DNA from: Ifrita kowaldi
Taxonomy: Eukaryota; Chordata; Aves; Passeriformes; Cinclosomatidae
Direction: 5' to 3'
Assembly (NCBI GenBank): GCA_013398055.1
Contig: VZRS01001713.1
Span: 124,001 to 188,000, forward strand
Length of the DNA: 64,000 nucleotides
In this document: in pieces, positions 37,258 to 50,600 of the stretch
Layout of the letters: each line of letters begins with the position of its first letter
How positions within the stretch are numbered: the first letter of the stretch is position 1
Made by a program: the position numbers and the translations under genes
Notes under the pieces: generated by a model
Database searches by the model: none
What the model was told of the DNA's origin: nothing
What the model saw: the letters and a program-made list of their open reading frames with translations, nothing else

Positions 37258-37949
37258 GTCATATATAAACATTTAAGGTTGAGGAACAGACAACCAGCAG
37301 CCATGGCACCCCTTGTGGCATTGTGACTGCCTTTCCAAACTCCATGCATGGGCAGAGCTGTGGGTTGGTGTTGTAGCATGGGAGAACGGACAGACAGGGT
37401 TGGAAGCTGGATTAAGCTCTATTCGTCCCATCCTTGCTTCCCAGTAATGCTTCCTTTGTACCACTGAGCTGTCTTTCTGTAGAAGAGTCCTGGGGAGCCT
37501 CAGAACTGTGAATCTGGTGCAGGGAGAAGTGTATAAAGGCACAGGCAGAATGTTTTAGATGCAACTAGAGCTGAGATGGAGGATGAGAAGTGAAGGCACA
37601 TAACCAAGCAAGAGGCAACTGGTAACCTCAAATATCTTTTCCCATAGCAAATTTCTGTGATCTGAGGTCCAGATAGTTTTTGATAGTGATACATAAGTTA
37701 CTTATTATTATATAGTTTGACCTTGACTCACTTGAGTGAGTGAGCCCTTATGCTCACTTTTGTTCTATGTGTCCAAAACATTAATCAGTATTTCTGTTAA
37801 GCAGGTAATCCCATACATCAGAAAAAATATGACATTTGTCACCTCACATATGCAGTCCTGGCCTAAGGGGCATCAACCTGACCGGGGGGCAAAAGCACTG
37901 AGTTTGGTGGACCCTGTCCCTTAGCTTGCAGGACAAGCTTACTCTAATC
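37258..37949. other. Unassigned, slightly GC-richer sequence
   Basis: An 89-codon minus frame at 37273-37542 and a 64-codon frame at 37500-37694 overlap and look accidental. Nothing else was recognised. Confidence 0.4.
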
Positions 37950-38040
37950 ACATGACATTCAGTGTCTTAGTTTCCTCATCTGTAGGACTTGAATAAGACC
38001 TTTCATTTTATTTGTAAATACGTAAGAACACTACAGAGAA
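37950..38040 (+). mobile_element. MIR-like SINE remnant
   Basis: GTGTCTTAGTTTCCTCATCTG matches the conserved MIR core (GCCTCAGTTTCCTCATCTGTA) at almost every base, and a degraded spaced match follows. Only a short part survives. MIR remnants are old and shared across amniotes. A chance match over about 22 bp cannot be fully excluded. Confidence 0.4.
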
Positions 38041-38983
38041 ACAGATGCTACTATTCTAACTTGAATCAGTTATGCCTGAATCCCAAGGTATCCCAAGTCT
38101 AGGCAACACCTTTCAGTGGATGAAAAAGGCACCCATAGTAGACAGAACACATAAATCTGTGTGAATGGCACAATTAATTTAATCTATTTATTTTAATCTT
38201 CCTTATCCTGTGTTGGAACACCTGGTGCTGTTGTGCTTGAGAAATCTAGGCTTGGCCATTTGAAGTAACTATGTTGAACATATTTGTTTATAAATAACAC
38301 ACACAGAGGCATCTGTGCAGTATCCAAGACAAGAAATATCCAACTCCCCTCATTCTGCTTAGGTCACTTCCTAGTCCCAGTGCATTCTTGACACACGTGC
38401 AAGTAATCTGCCTGGTTTACAAGAGGGTACATCATCTGATGTTATTGGTGAAAACAGCTTTAATAGTCTTCCTTTCTGAAAATAGCTCTGAAACTCTGAC
38501 ATTTCCATTAGGTTCATATCCATTTTACTGAACGGAACTTCTTCCAAATGCCTGTAATATTTTCCTTTCTTTTCAGTATTGCACATAATCAGTCCCAAGA
38601 GGGACTTTAGTTGCGTCCCAAATCTTTAGTTGCATCAACTAGGTTATTTAGATGTGCAACTTTATTTTTATCAACACTTAGGTGAGCCTTTAAAAGGCAG
38701 TTGTTTTATCTTCAGAAATTTGTCAGTTTCTATCTGCATTCTTTGGGATACAATTGCCTGATGCTCAGTATACCTGGCTGCAGGAGACTGCATTTATTTT
38801 CACTACTGCTTAAGAATAAATGATTTTTCAGGAAAGAATTGCAAGGAGCATATATCCCTTTTCACCAGCAGGAATTGCTTGCAGCGGTATCAGGGAAGGA
38901 GTCATTTACTATCTTTAAAAATTGCTTATCCATTGCAGGTTTAATTACAACAATCTTCTAGTAATTGAAACCTTCCCTTATAG
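38041..38983. other. Gene-free stretch
   Basis: AT-rich sequence without recognised genes or transposons. Confidence 0.4.
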
Positions 38984-39012
38984 CTAACCTAATCTGAATT
39001 CAGATAGGTTAG
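38984..39012. repeat. 29-bp quasi-palindrome
   Basis: The arms CTAACCT and AGGTTAG flank a perfect 14-bp palindrome, ATCTGAATTCAGAT. One unpaired A breaks the symmetry. It has no loop, so it could be cruciform-forming or a dyad protein-binding site. Confidence 0.9.
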
Positions 39013-39339
39013 ACCAATGTGTAGTTGATACTAAAAAGCACAGATTAATTTTAGGAAAGCAGCTGACCTCAGTTTCCTTTAAGCAATTATATTTACCATT
39101 TACTCTTTAATAACTATTGTTCTCATAAGTCTTGCAACTTAGAAGTTTCCCTGCCCTCCAGTTCACATTTTTCTAAAACTCTCTCAACCAATTTAAAAAG
39201 AAAAGACACCATTTGTTACTCACTCTTTCCCAGAATGACCAGCACCAGCAAAGAAGTGAGATGATTTTTAAAGCACATGCTTTGAGCCTGTATCAGGCTT
39301 ACCAATACACTTTCACCAACATCTGTTTGCTGTGAAATG

Positions 39340-39425
39340 CACTATTACTCCCATTTATTGATAAAGAACTGAAGTAGAAGACAACTTACTCCATCTCATA
39401 CTGAGGAGTTATGACAGGACTATGA
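39340..39425 (-). mobile_element. MIR-like SINE remnant
   Basis: CACTATTACTCCCATTTATTG, then ATAAAGAACTGAAG and GGAGTTATGACAGGACTATG follow the order of the inverted MIR core (ATTATCCCCATTTTACAG, GAGGAAACTGAG, then the AGTGGCAGAGCC segment) with many substitutions. It is old and truncated. Confidence 0.4.
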
Positions 39426-42225
39426 GCGATGTTGAATTCTCTGATCTTGATAAAAGGTTTTAACAACATATCACACAAAATTATTAACCAAACAGAGATA
39501 AACTTGGCTATGGAATTAATAATGAAGATGAAAAGAACAATCTGTCTTATTTTAATATTACACTTCTTGGTTTATGTCTTAAAAGTCTCCCTCAAATTGC
39601 ATGTTTTGAGGTGTCTGTATTGGGGTTGATTTTTGGGGAGACCACTTGTGGAATACGTAGGGACTGATGGAAGAGTGATTTTCAACTCAACAGCTTTGAG
39701 AGTGGCAGGTGCCATTGTGTCTCTGCTTTATACAGCCCGTTTCCAACTATCACGAAGGGTTTGTAGATCTGTTGGAAGGATGGAGATGAATAAATAGTTT
39801 TTATGGCTGTGAAACAATTTTTGTTGGATTATTTGTGGATATAAAGAAGCTTCTCTTGTCTAGTGCTGTTAGTGAATCACTAGTGGAGAATGTGACTAAT
39901 TAAAATAAGAAACAGGTAGTCATTCAAAACAAAGCAAAATAAGCAAGCTAAGTCTATAAGTAAAGTGTAGCCTGACTGCAAAGTCATTATTTTAGGGAAT
40001 TAAAGTGTTGCCATTACAGCATACAATAATATTTACGTGTTTGTAGATTTCTTTTATGAATTTACTGGCATGGTTGTCCTCCCAGGCAAATTTTACAACT
40101 TTGTAAGAAACACGTTTTTGACTCAAGTATTCAACTTATAATCCAGGTTTTCCTATTGACCATTAAACTGCTGATGTATTGCCTGTGGTAAACATAAACA
40201 AACTTGGTGGAAAATAAATACCTTTTTTTTGTTGCTGAAAGTATCTGTCAGATCAAGGGGATATCACTATTATTGTCTCAGTGGAGGGCAGAATGTTTGA
40301 GTCAATATTTTGCCAAGGCTTTTGGGCTGAATTATCTTGTGTCTCTACAAGAGGTAGAGGAGCACTGTAATACACTTTTGATGAGAACCAGCCCATCAAC
40401 TCTTGGTGGTCTGGGTTTTATTTTGTGGGATTTTTATAACATACAAGATGTTTGAATTGTTAGACAGGGTCACTTGGAGTAGACCTTTGGGCTGGTTCTT
40501 AGAAAGATGCAAAGAACTTTCACTCAAAGTGTTTCTGGTGCCTGTACTCTTCTGTGTTTTTCTGACTTCACATTGTGAGGTGTGTTTTTGAGGGTAGTGG
40601 AGAAAAGCCACTGGCAGCAGCAGATTCTTTCATCACGTTGGTCTTTCTATTCCTTGACAAGGTTGACAGTCAGCAACTGAATATGCAATGGCTATAAATC
40701 TTGCAAAATGATTAGCCAAAGGCTATCATAATTCATACACTCCTAAAGATTGAGAAGTGTTCTACCTAGTTGGGGTGCCTTTCCGGATTTAATTCACGTT
40801 ACTCTTTGAGTTAGCCTAATTGAAACAGAACAGCCACTTTGCAAATGAAAAAAACCAAACCGCCCACCCTAATATGTGTCTCTTTTTTTAAATCTTTGTA
40901 GGCCTACACCTACTGAAAGCTTGACTTTGAAGATCACAAGGATCAGAATATAAAAATATATCATCCTTACAATAAATGTTAATAAAAACATAGCAAAAAA
41001 GTGAACTGCAGCTCCTGTGTTCCCTATTGCTTCTGCTCAATCTAAAAGTGTTGTTTTCCCGTCTTTGTAGACCTGCAAAATTATTAAAAAGCTGCAGCAG
41101 GTTTCTTTTCTTTCCCACTAAAACGGAGTGGTTAGCAACAGGTAACTACAATCAAATGCCCTTAGCATGCACTTTACAGTTAGAAAGACAGACAATAAAT
41201 AATTTTTAAAAGCCACATGTACTGCTATGCAGCTTTGGCACTTAACTGTTTGCTTTTTCTATCTGATTTATGAGATATTTCACAGATTTTACTGGTGCTC
41301 AGTGCCACAAGACGGAGCACACTGAGAACTTCTATGCAGAATCAACACAATGTTTTAGCATTACACAGCAGCAGAGTCAAGTTAACACACCTGGTGTGTG
41401 CATCCAAAAGCTGTAATACCAACCAAGTGTAGAGTCAGACTCTTCAGAGTGTATTTTTGTCTCCCTTGATTTGGAGTAAAGCAAACACTTCCCTGAATTA
41501 TTGTGTGAGATTTCCCCTGGGTTTGCTATATACATGTAGGGTGATTTGGGGAAAGAAAGGGAAGACAACTGGGACTTCAGTTAAGCTAAACTGCAGCTTT
41601 GCAGTTATATCAACAACCAGTGTGTTCACCGAAATTCTGGCAAATATCTTTCTGCCAGCTATTTGCATGTGCACACACAGCTTCCCCCCACATCCCCCCT
41701 ACCCCCTTCCCAATGAAATGTAGAAACTTGTGATGAGAAAATATTTAAGAATTTGAATGAAAATGAAAAATGAAAACAAAAAATGCAAATTCACAAAATG
41801 GATTTAAATTATATGATTTGAAGATAATTTTGCCTAAGCTATGTGTCACCCTCCCATCAATTTTCATCTGATGGATCCTGGAGGAAGGCAAGGAGGAAGG
41901 AGGTATCATCCCTGCAGAGTGAGACCTATAATGGTCCCAGAGTAATTCAGCCCAGTGCCCCATGAGACCGTGGTGACCTGAGAACAGAAGCATCATTTCA
42001 AATCATCAGGCACAGGTAGGTGAGTGTCACTAGGCCAGATCCATTTCAGAAACCGTTTCACTACAGTCAGTGAACAGACAAGAATAGGGAATATTGATAT
42101 TTAATTGTAGCTTACACTTAATTGCAATTAACATTTTTTCACATGAATAAGATTTTTCATGTGAAGAGGTTACAGTGTAATCCCATTTTTATTTCATACT
42201 TATCCCCATATGCTGTGTATTTGGT
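39426..42225. other. Gene-free stretch
   Basis: No exon was supported. Overlapping small open frames at 40200-41210 and 41380-42000 occur on both strands without protein character. Confidence 0.4.
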
Positions 42226-42275
42226 TCTTTTAAATAGTGTTAGTAGTCTCTCTTTTAAATAGTGTTAGTACTCTC
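42226..42275 (+). repeat. 25-bp tandem duplication, two copies
   Basis: Units at 42226-42250 and 42251-42275 both start TCTTTTAAATAGTGTTAGTA and differ at a single base (G to C) near the end. The near-identity points to a recent duplication. Confidence 0.97.
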
Positions 42276-44607
42276 TTTAACGGCTTTAAATACAATAGAA
42301 CACCTCCCTTTAGATTTATAAAATACGCTTACAAGATTAAAATCACGTATGGTATTAAAATACATTGGACTAATGGAGCCACTGTCAATTAAAAGACTGC
42401 TCCAAAACCACAGGTTTTGGTCTCAACAAAGTCTCTTCTAAAAATCAGCCCTTGAAGCTTCTAGGGGAACAATCTGGGGCTTTTCCAGTCAGCAGGGAGC
42501 TGAACTCTGAGCTCTCACTGCTCAGTACAATTCATAGCTGCCTAAATATCTTTATAATTCAAGAATTTCATCTCATCTGAAGTGTCAAAGTAGAATACAA
42601 ATAGAGAAGTGACCTTTAATCAGTAACTCAAACCATAAAAAACTCCTGTGTTTGGAAACAACCTGGAAGCAAATGCAAGCTTCCCTGTGAGCAATCCCAC
42701 CACAGCAAGCAGGCACGCACATCCTGTGTGACATGAAGAGGCATCAGCTTTAGCTCGGCCTGAATGCATAACAGTGTGGAAATGAATCTCCAAAAGGAAA
42801 ATTTGTGTTTCTCTTTGTCAAATGAATGAAGGAAGAAAGCACTCTTGGCTCTAAATATTACTATTTGTCCATAAAAAATAGGGAAAATAATATTTTGCAT
42901 ACATTTCCGGCAAAAATATGTCCCTTCCATCAGGTGTATTTTACCAGAAGCCATTTCCTCATAACGAAAAGCAAAACTCTAGCAACCATTAGAGTCTCTC
43001 TAAAATGCACTTAACAGCAATAGCTGCGATATGGGTTTTATTGATTTTCATTTAAATGAAAGATTTTTTTTTTAAATAAAATTTTTGGTGAAGAAGAAAG
43101 GAAATTCTTTTAGTGAAAAGATTGAAAAAGATCCTATTTGCCTAATGCCACAGTAACTACTTCAAAATCATAACAACAAGAGAAAGTTTTGTATTCATTT
43201 TTTAGACACGGTTGTCACAAACCAGATATACACAAAATAATTCCTTGTAGGTGCTGCTTAAAGATAGCCCTGGAAAACCTCTGTATGCTGGACCGAAGTA
43301 TGCATGCACTGTCTGATAGCTTTATTACACGTATAAAGAAAAAACTACAGAAGGATGTGCAGTGTAGTATGACTGGGAGAAAAGGGATTTTTAGATTTCT
43401 CCACATTTCCTCTGCGAGGCTGTGTTGGCAGCACTCATATTAATTTAATTTTGTGACTATGTTTCTTCAGTAAATATTCAGTCCTGCCATAACAGATGAT
43501 TTGGGATTGCATTGGAAGAAGAAGCTCCAGCTTTCATTTTTTTTTACATTCTGCTGTTGGTCATTTCAGACAGCATTCAAGGAATGTGCATATGAAAAGA
43601 AAAGGCACTTCAAGCTTCTTGCTGCTGTAAGAGGGGCGCTTTCATTTACATCACTGGAATGTAGAAGTAGTTTCAGAAGAGTCAGATGAGGCCCATGAGG
43701 CCCCAGTCCTCGCAGGCTCACAGCAGCATCGAGTTATTCATCAATGCATTGGGTTCTGTGTGCACAGAGAGCCTCAGAGAGGCCACACTGCTACTCTGCA
43801 GACCTGGGGAAAAAGCAGCCTGACAGGAGGACTCACAAGAAGGATACAAGAAATAAAAAGAGCTGATCTGTAATGCACATCTCCATTTGGGTGTTTCTAA
43901 ATGGGCACGATGTTCATCGAACATCTTTTGAAGAGTGGATACTTTTGTTTAAGGAAATGAAGCCCGTGTGCTACAAGAAGAACACCTGCTGGTGTTATCT
44001 ACACCTGTGGACAAACAGCCCCTGCCTGCTGCCTCCAAGTACCAGGAATGCTCCCTGGACACAAGTGCTGCCCACAAGACCCAGAGTCACCAAGCTGTAC
44101 TTGAGAAACATGACACATGAGAAGATACTTATGCTTAGATATTTACCCAAGAGAAAATTCTGTCATTTCTGAATTTTTGCCTCAAAACAGAACAAGGCAG
44201 CATTTCTGAATTTCCTCCTAATTTCCCACAAACCCCAGGGAGAAAAGATTTTGAGCAGTTCAACATAATGTAATAATACACAGCAATACATGAAGCTATC
44301 TACAAAAATGGAATGTGACATACAAATAATAAACATTAACGTTTTTTTAGGTATTGGCAGTTTGAAGGTAATTATTGGAACAATGAGTATGCTGACATCC
44401 AGAAGGGCTGTGCAAGGTAGTTCAGAGAGAAGAGAAGCAGAGATTTATCTGACTTAACACCCAAAATAAAACCCCATTACTCAGAGTTGTTCTCCTGCCA
44501 CTGAAAGAGGTAACAAAGTAGAACTCATCATTACATTATGACATTTCTTTTAATGTTAGTTAAATGGAGGAGACTCCAAAGTTTCTCAATGGAGCTTCTT
44601 CTGCCAA
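42276..44607. other. Gene-free stretch
   Basis: No exon or transposon was recognised. A GC-richer patch at 43690-44110 holds a 99-codon open frame (43873-44172, plus) that I could not relate to any family. Confidence 0.4.
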
Positions 44608-44624
44608 TACACACGCACGCACGC
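44608..44624. repeat. (ACGC)n microsatellite cut by an assembly gap
   Basis: ACAC followed by ACGC units runs straight into a 23-base N run. The true repeat length is unknown. Confidence 0.85.
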
Positions 44625-44647
44625 NNNNNNNNNNNNNNNNNNNNNNN
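44625..44647. other. Assembly gap, 23 N
   Basis: A run of N next to the ACGC repeat, probably an unresolved microsatellite. Confidence 1.
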
Positions 44648-47600
44648 AACCAATCATAAAAGACCCCTACAAAAACCATGGATGCCTGTTCTACATTTTA
44701 TTGCAGGGTAAACTGCTACTACACTTTCTCAGCAGGAATCATCAATATAGCCCCAAGAGACCAAATGACATCTTTGTGACTGGCTATTTATCTCTATCTC
44801 ACTTATGTCAGGAAAATTTGTATTAAAAGCATAACAAATGATTCTTGAATTTGTAATATCTAATTCATGTGATATAACTAACTGCTCAGTGATATATTAA
44901 TGTCAATCTCAGTTAAACTGGTCCAATTTTGTTTCAGTTGCTACCAGAAATGAATGTCACTCTTACAAACTGTATTCATTTTGAATACATTGAGTTTAAT
45001 GCAGTACACTGCTCCCTTCCAAAAGCAATTTACAGGGGTTTTAGTATATAAATGTGTTAGCATGTTAACCTGTACCAGCCCTTTAGCCAGTGAGGAATTA
45101 AAGCATGAAGATTAACACAAACAGACTGTAAAAGCTTTTCTCTTCAGCTGCATCAGTGTAAGAACAGAGGACGAAGCTGTGAGCTTTTTTGTAAGGGGAG
45201 GGCAGTTGCTAACACAGTGCAGTGAAACAGAGGAAAACACTGCAGTTTGAGAAAGAAAGGAGATGGCCATACTGCTGCTGGCCCCTTCATGCCGTTCTGG
45301 TTCATATGTGTTTACAGAGTTGTGTCTAAAAATGAATAAAGAGTAAATACTTGGAAGAGTAAAGTTACTTTCTGAGAGAAAGGCAAGGCAAATGTATCCT
45401 GTGCACGGGGCGCAAGTGAACTATATGTAGGCAAGGAATAAGGAACACCTGCAGAGAAGAAAGTGGGAGCCATGAAGTAGAACTCAAAGGCTTGAAAAGA
45501 CACTGTAAGACATGTAGCATGAAAGAAGGGGAAAAGGAATCTTACAGGGACAGCTCAGGCCAAAGACTAAGAGGGAAGAACATGGTTTAGAAGAAGGAGA
45601 AATACAGCATAGTCAAAGGGTATTTTGGTCTTATGAAACTGAGAATGAAAATAGATGATAAGGAGAATGAGTGAAATTCACAAAAATATTAATATTCAAC
45701 AATTCTAAATAAAATAATTTCCTAGTCTTGAAGCTGTAAAATTACAGGTATGGTAAGGTATATTACAGGTATAAACAAAAGGTTATCTCTTTTATGAGGT
45801 TGAGAAGCTGCAAGCCAATTTCTGTAAGAGTTTGGATTTGCTTTGGTTTGCAGATAGATGGAAACTATTGAACTGCAGTCTTAATTTTGAAAAAGGGACT
45901 TAGACATTTTTAAGCTTTTAAGCAAATTGAAATAATAATACTGAGGTATATGAGTTTTTCTTGCATATCTGGGGCGTATATTACTTCTAAGCCTTATTTA
46001 ATGCTTCAAATACATGCATGACATTTCATAACTGAGCCTTTAGCTGAAAGATCAAGGTAAACACACATATTCAAGAGAGTGGGCCACAGCGATGGGTTTA
46101 GGACTGGGTAAATCAAGGACTGTTAACAGCTGTCAAGATTTTCTGGAGTCCATAAAGAAAATTTTAGCTCTTCTTTAATATTAAAATCATCTCCATCCCT
46201 TCCATAAAACAAGAGAGATTTCCCAATCAATTGTGTTGCAATTATCAAAGACTCAGGGGGGCTGTTGATGTACAGTATGCTCACTGTAGCATTTAGGCTA
46301 AAAGGAACTGGCCACTTTTGAAAATGGTCTGTCATGGTTTCACTCTATGGAAGACCAGTTGGTTGCAGGTAGAACATCAAGATATGAAAATCGAGTTTTA
46401 GAAATCTCTGTCTTAAAATTAATCTGCCCAGAAGCAACAAATGCTCTCTGCAATCTTAGTTTCCCTGTAGTTACCATCTCTTCTGTCTCTTGAAATTACC
46501 TCCATGGCTTTTTTTGTACAACTCATTTGCATGGTTGCTGGCCCAATGTGTGCACTTCCTCGATATTTTAGTTTGTGAGGGATCATTGGCTGAACAGGGT
46601 TTCACAGTGTGCAAATGTTTACCATCAGTGAGGGCATACAAATGCAAAGCCTTGCCACCGTTTGTTAAGTGACTTCTAGAATCAGATCAAGTGCATTTTC
46701 CTCTATGAACACAATGCGGCAATGAGCATTCCTCCTGCCCCACCAATGGCAGAGAATCTAATTTTGTTTTCCATTTTATATTACATTTCAGGGAGTGTAT
46801 GGTGGCTAAATGTCTTTCATAGGTTCTGCTAAATGTTTATCTCATGAAGGTTTACAGAGGATAAGAAACAAGCAACTCTGTGGCTGCTCCAGCAAAAGTG
46901 TCAGAGTAAGCAAAGAAACTTTCACTGCCCCCCAATCAAACTTACATTTTTTGCAGACTTGTCCCCTCAGACCATAAGTTTGCCACTAAACTTTGCACAC
47001 CAGCCTTGGACGTTTCCATTCTTGGTTCACATTCATGCAGCAGAATTATTTAGACAAGCTCCAATTTGCCCAATTTGGAATGGGAGGGAAAATGTATGGT
47101 ACTGCCAGGGAGAAGATTATATCTTCGTTTTGGTGGAGGTTTCAGGCTCTTCAGAGAGCCTCTGGTTGTGGCTGTCACTCTGTGCCACACTCAGAGACTT
47201 TTTTTATTGTCCCTGTCAGTTAGCAGCCCAAGGTTACTGCCAGCTCTCTGTCAGTGCTTTGATTTTTGTCAGCTATGGCCAGGTCCTTTTAGTTATCTGC
47301 TATCTTTTCAGCTTTGTTCAGTCTGAGCTCTACTTGTCTACTAATTAGCTCTTTGGAGATTTCCCTTTTAAAACTCACTATCACAGAGGACAGGAACCGT
47401 TCAAAAGTTTTGTGCTTCATAGAAATTCCATATTCATCCACATCTCACACAGCCATCTTTTTAAAATTAAAAGTGGCAGGTCAGGCCAATTTAAGGTATA
47501 TAAGCAGCACAGCCTGTAAAAAGACACCTTTAGGTTCTTGATCAGGTATGTAGATGAATGACAGAAAAAGAAAAGAAGGTTTCCACTGAAAGGACCTAGG

Positions 47601-50600
47601 TGTACGAATAAAAAAGAAACTATCATTCTGTGTAACATATTCTCATTTTCTTTATCTTCTGGTGTGCAAATATTGTGCTAGCTGAATATAAAAGTAGCAC
47701 AACTTTAGGGTACAAAAAAAAAAAAACCACACTGTAACAACATCAAGAGTGGTCTTACATCAAGGAGGGCCCTGAGGATGTCTTTGTTGTCAACTTCAGA
47801 AGAAAAGAGAGGAACAGAAGAGGAAACTGGCAGAAGGAATAGATGCCAAAGAGAACTCAAAGGATTAGGTCCGGGTGAGGTGATCGGTATTCGAAAACAG
47901 TCTGCCTTCTGGCTCTGATCTAAGGGAATAGGCTGGCAGCAAAGCCAGAGGGCATAACAGCACAAACACACCTTCAGCACACTGCTGGAGGCTTGCCTCA
48001 GTGCCTTAAAAATTGTGGTAGCAATTAGAAATAAATGTATATAGGAGCAATAGGCAAAAGTGCTCTATTTATGAATAAAAGTCCTCTTTTTACATAATAC
48101 TCAGTCTACTTGTATCTTCTTTTCCTTCTTTTTTGACACTTAGTACGTTTTTCTCGTGGTATCTCATCGATGCTGTAAGTTGTGCCTACATTGCACTTAC
48201 ATAGTGTTAATGCCTGGAAGATGAAAGTAAAAACCTTTGAATATATTAATGCTATAACACAGATGTCTTACTTTTTATACTCCTTTTTTAGAAATATGGT
48301 GTGGTTAATAATGATGCAGATTGTGCTGGATGGATGAGCAGATGAAACAGGGGAATACAGATTAAATAAAAATTTCTTCAAAGCTTACGTTTGCTTCATA
48401 ATTTAACTTCTGTACTTGTCATGATAGTAGTAGCTAGGTGCAACTATGCATAATCACATTGTTCTAAAATATCCTGGTGAAACAGAGCAAACCTAATCTA
48501 AACAGCACTGCCACACTTGTTCAGATAACTGGGGGAAAAAAATGTAATTAGGAAATGTCAGCTTGGCTCCATGGATGATGATAATTACAAATCTACAGTT
48601 ACAATAAAATATACACAAACAGTTTCACAGTGGAGAACCAAACATTTCTTACTGAAGGTAAGGCTGCGAAGAGACAGTGAAATAATCCGTCCAGTCCTCC
48701 TTTTTACTTACAACACCTCATGCACTTTGTGCCTGATTTCTTTTTTTTCATCTATCATATTTGTCTTATGCATTGGACATCCAGCTCCCTTCTCGGGACA
48801 CTGCTAACCTGGGTGATGTCAGGCCAGCATGTGCTGACTCCAGAGCACTCACACTTCTATCTGAGAGCTGTTTTTGTTTTTCAGAGATCAGGTTTTCAAT
48901 GGCCTGGGTATTAGAAGGAGCTACCAGGATAATTCTTATTCTTTGAATTCACTGTGTGCATGGGGTCCTTTGCTCCTGGTGTTTGGCCAGACTGACAGAT
49001 CAACAAACATTTAGTTGTTTATTGCTGTTTCATCTTCGGATGTTTCCAGCTGCTTTTAAAACTGTCTGTTGACGGATTTGGAGACTTTACACATTTTTTG
49101 TATTCCTTGCAGATTGAAAATTGTTGACATATTTTACTACAATATTGTAATTCTACTGTTTTCGTAGTCTTTTCCTTGTTGGATTAATCTAAATTGGGGA
49201 ATGAAGGTTACATAGATATTTCAACTGCATGCATTGAAAGCATTTTGATGCCACCTGCTACTGGTTTTAAGAAAAGTTCTGACAGTCACACTCGTTTTCC
49301 AATTGATTTGCAATCATCAAACAGCAAAATTGAACTGACCAAATTTTGTGTTAAAAAAGCCAATTCATTACTTTCATAATTTGCATTCCGTTGATAACAA
49401 TAGTTTTGATATGAAAGCTGCCTGGTGTGGTTTTTGGAGTAGCAATGCTCCAGACACTTTCTCATTGGCATCATGTTTTTTGTCTGTCCCTACCTTCTGA
49501 ATCCAGCATTTGTGCATGGAACAGGAGGTCACCTGCTCCAGGGTGACATACGGCATGCACCAACCTGAAGCAGTTGTGTCCACATTGCATCTTTGTTCAA
49601 CTCACACCTTAAATGCTTGGGAGCAATTTAGTTCAGAAAACTTACAGATATTAAAAGTCTCTCAGTCTGCTTTTCCTCACTAGGAAGGAGGCATACTTCA
49701 GGTGTGGGTGGCTGTCATGTTCCTTTAGCCTTTCCAGGTTTAGGGAATACTTATAACAGAGAGCAAGTGACCCCTGTGTAACAATGTTGGCAGTCATTGC
49801 TTCTCTTATTTTTCCCTTATTTTAGTCATGCTTCCCTAGCTTGCTCATAGAAGCAAAAGGATGTTGCAGACATGATCTACCTTGAGTTTCCCCTAACTTC
49901 AAATTATTAGACCTGAGCATGCTGATCACCAGGATATTTATCTCAAGGAGCCCTCTTAGCACATTTGGCTGGCAGCATTAATATTCTTCTACAGAAAATT
50001 TAATCCACATTGTCTCTCAGCCTTCCATTTATACTCTGCAGTGTGGAGATTAAGATAAACAATTGCTTGCTTAATGCAAAATTGCCTGTTTGTGAGACAG
50101 TCTGTGCTTTTCCAGTCAATTCAGATATGATTTCCTCAGTTGCAGGCATCTGTTACTGAGCTTATCTCGGTACCATCCTATATAAATGAATTGCTCTATG
50201 CAAATGGATTTTGTCATTTTTTCACCAGATGTCATGCTGCTTATCCAAATCAAGGACTGTGTCTCTTCACTGAGTTTTTCCACTTGCTTATACTGATAAC
50301 ATTTAATGCACCTGGTGAATCATTTTATTTAGCTCTAGTACATATCTGATAGATATTACAGTCCTTGAAGTACCTCTCAGTAATCTTTTAAGAGCTTTGT
50401 TCCAAGGTGAATATTTTGCTTTGACAAATTTTATTTCTTCTTCTGTGTTTTGGATTGTTTGTCCTATTCTAATAGTTGAGGCAGTGCATACCCTACACTT
50501 GTAGAGTGATTCAGGTGGTCAAAACCTGGGTGAGGATTCATAGAATATAACAATTGCTGGTGCATTTGTAGCATGTTTGGGAATCTTCTGAGAAATGCCT

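Noticed and set aside
46331..46360. TGTCATGGTTTCACTC, resembling the start of a bird LTR
   Set aside because: The match stops after about 13 bases and no LTR body follows.
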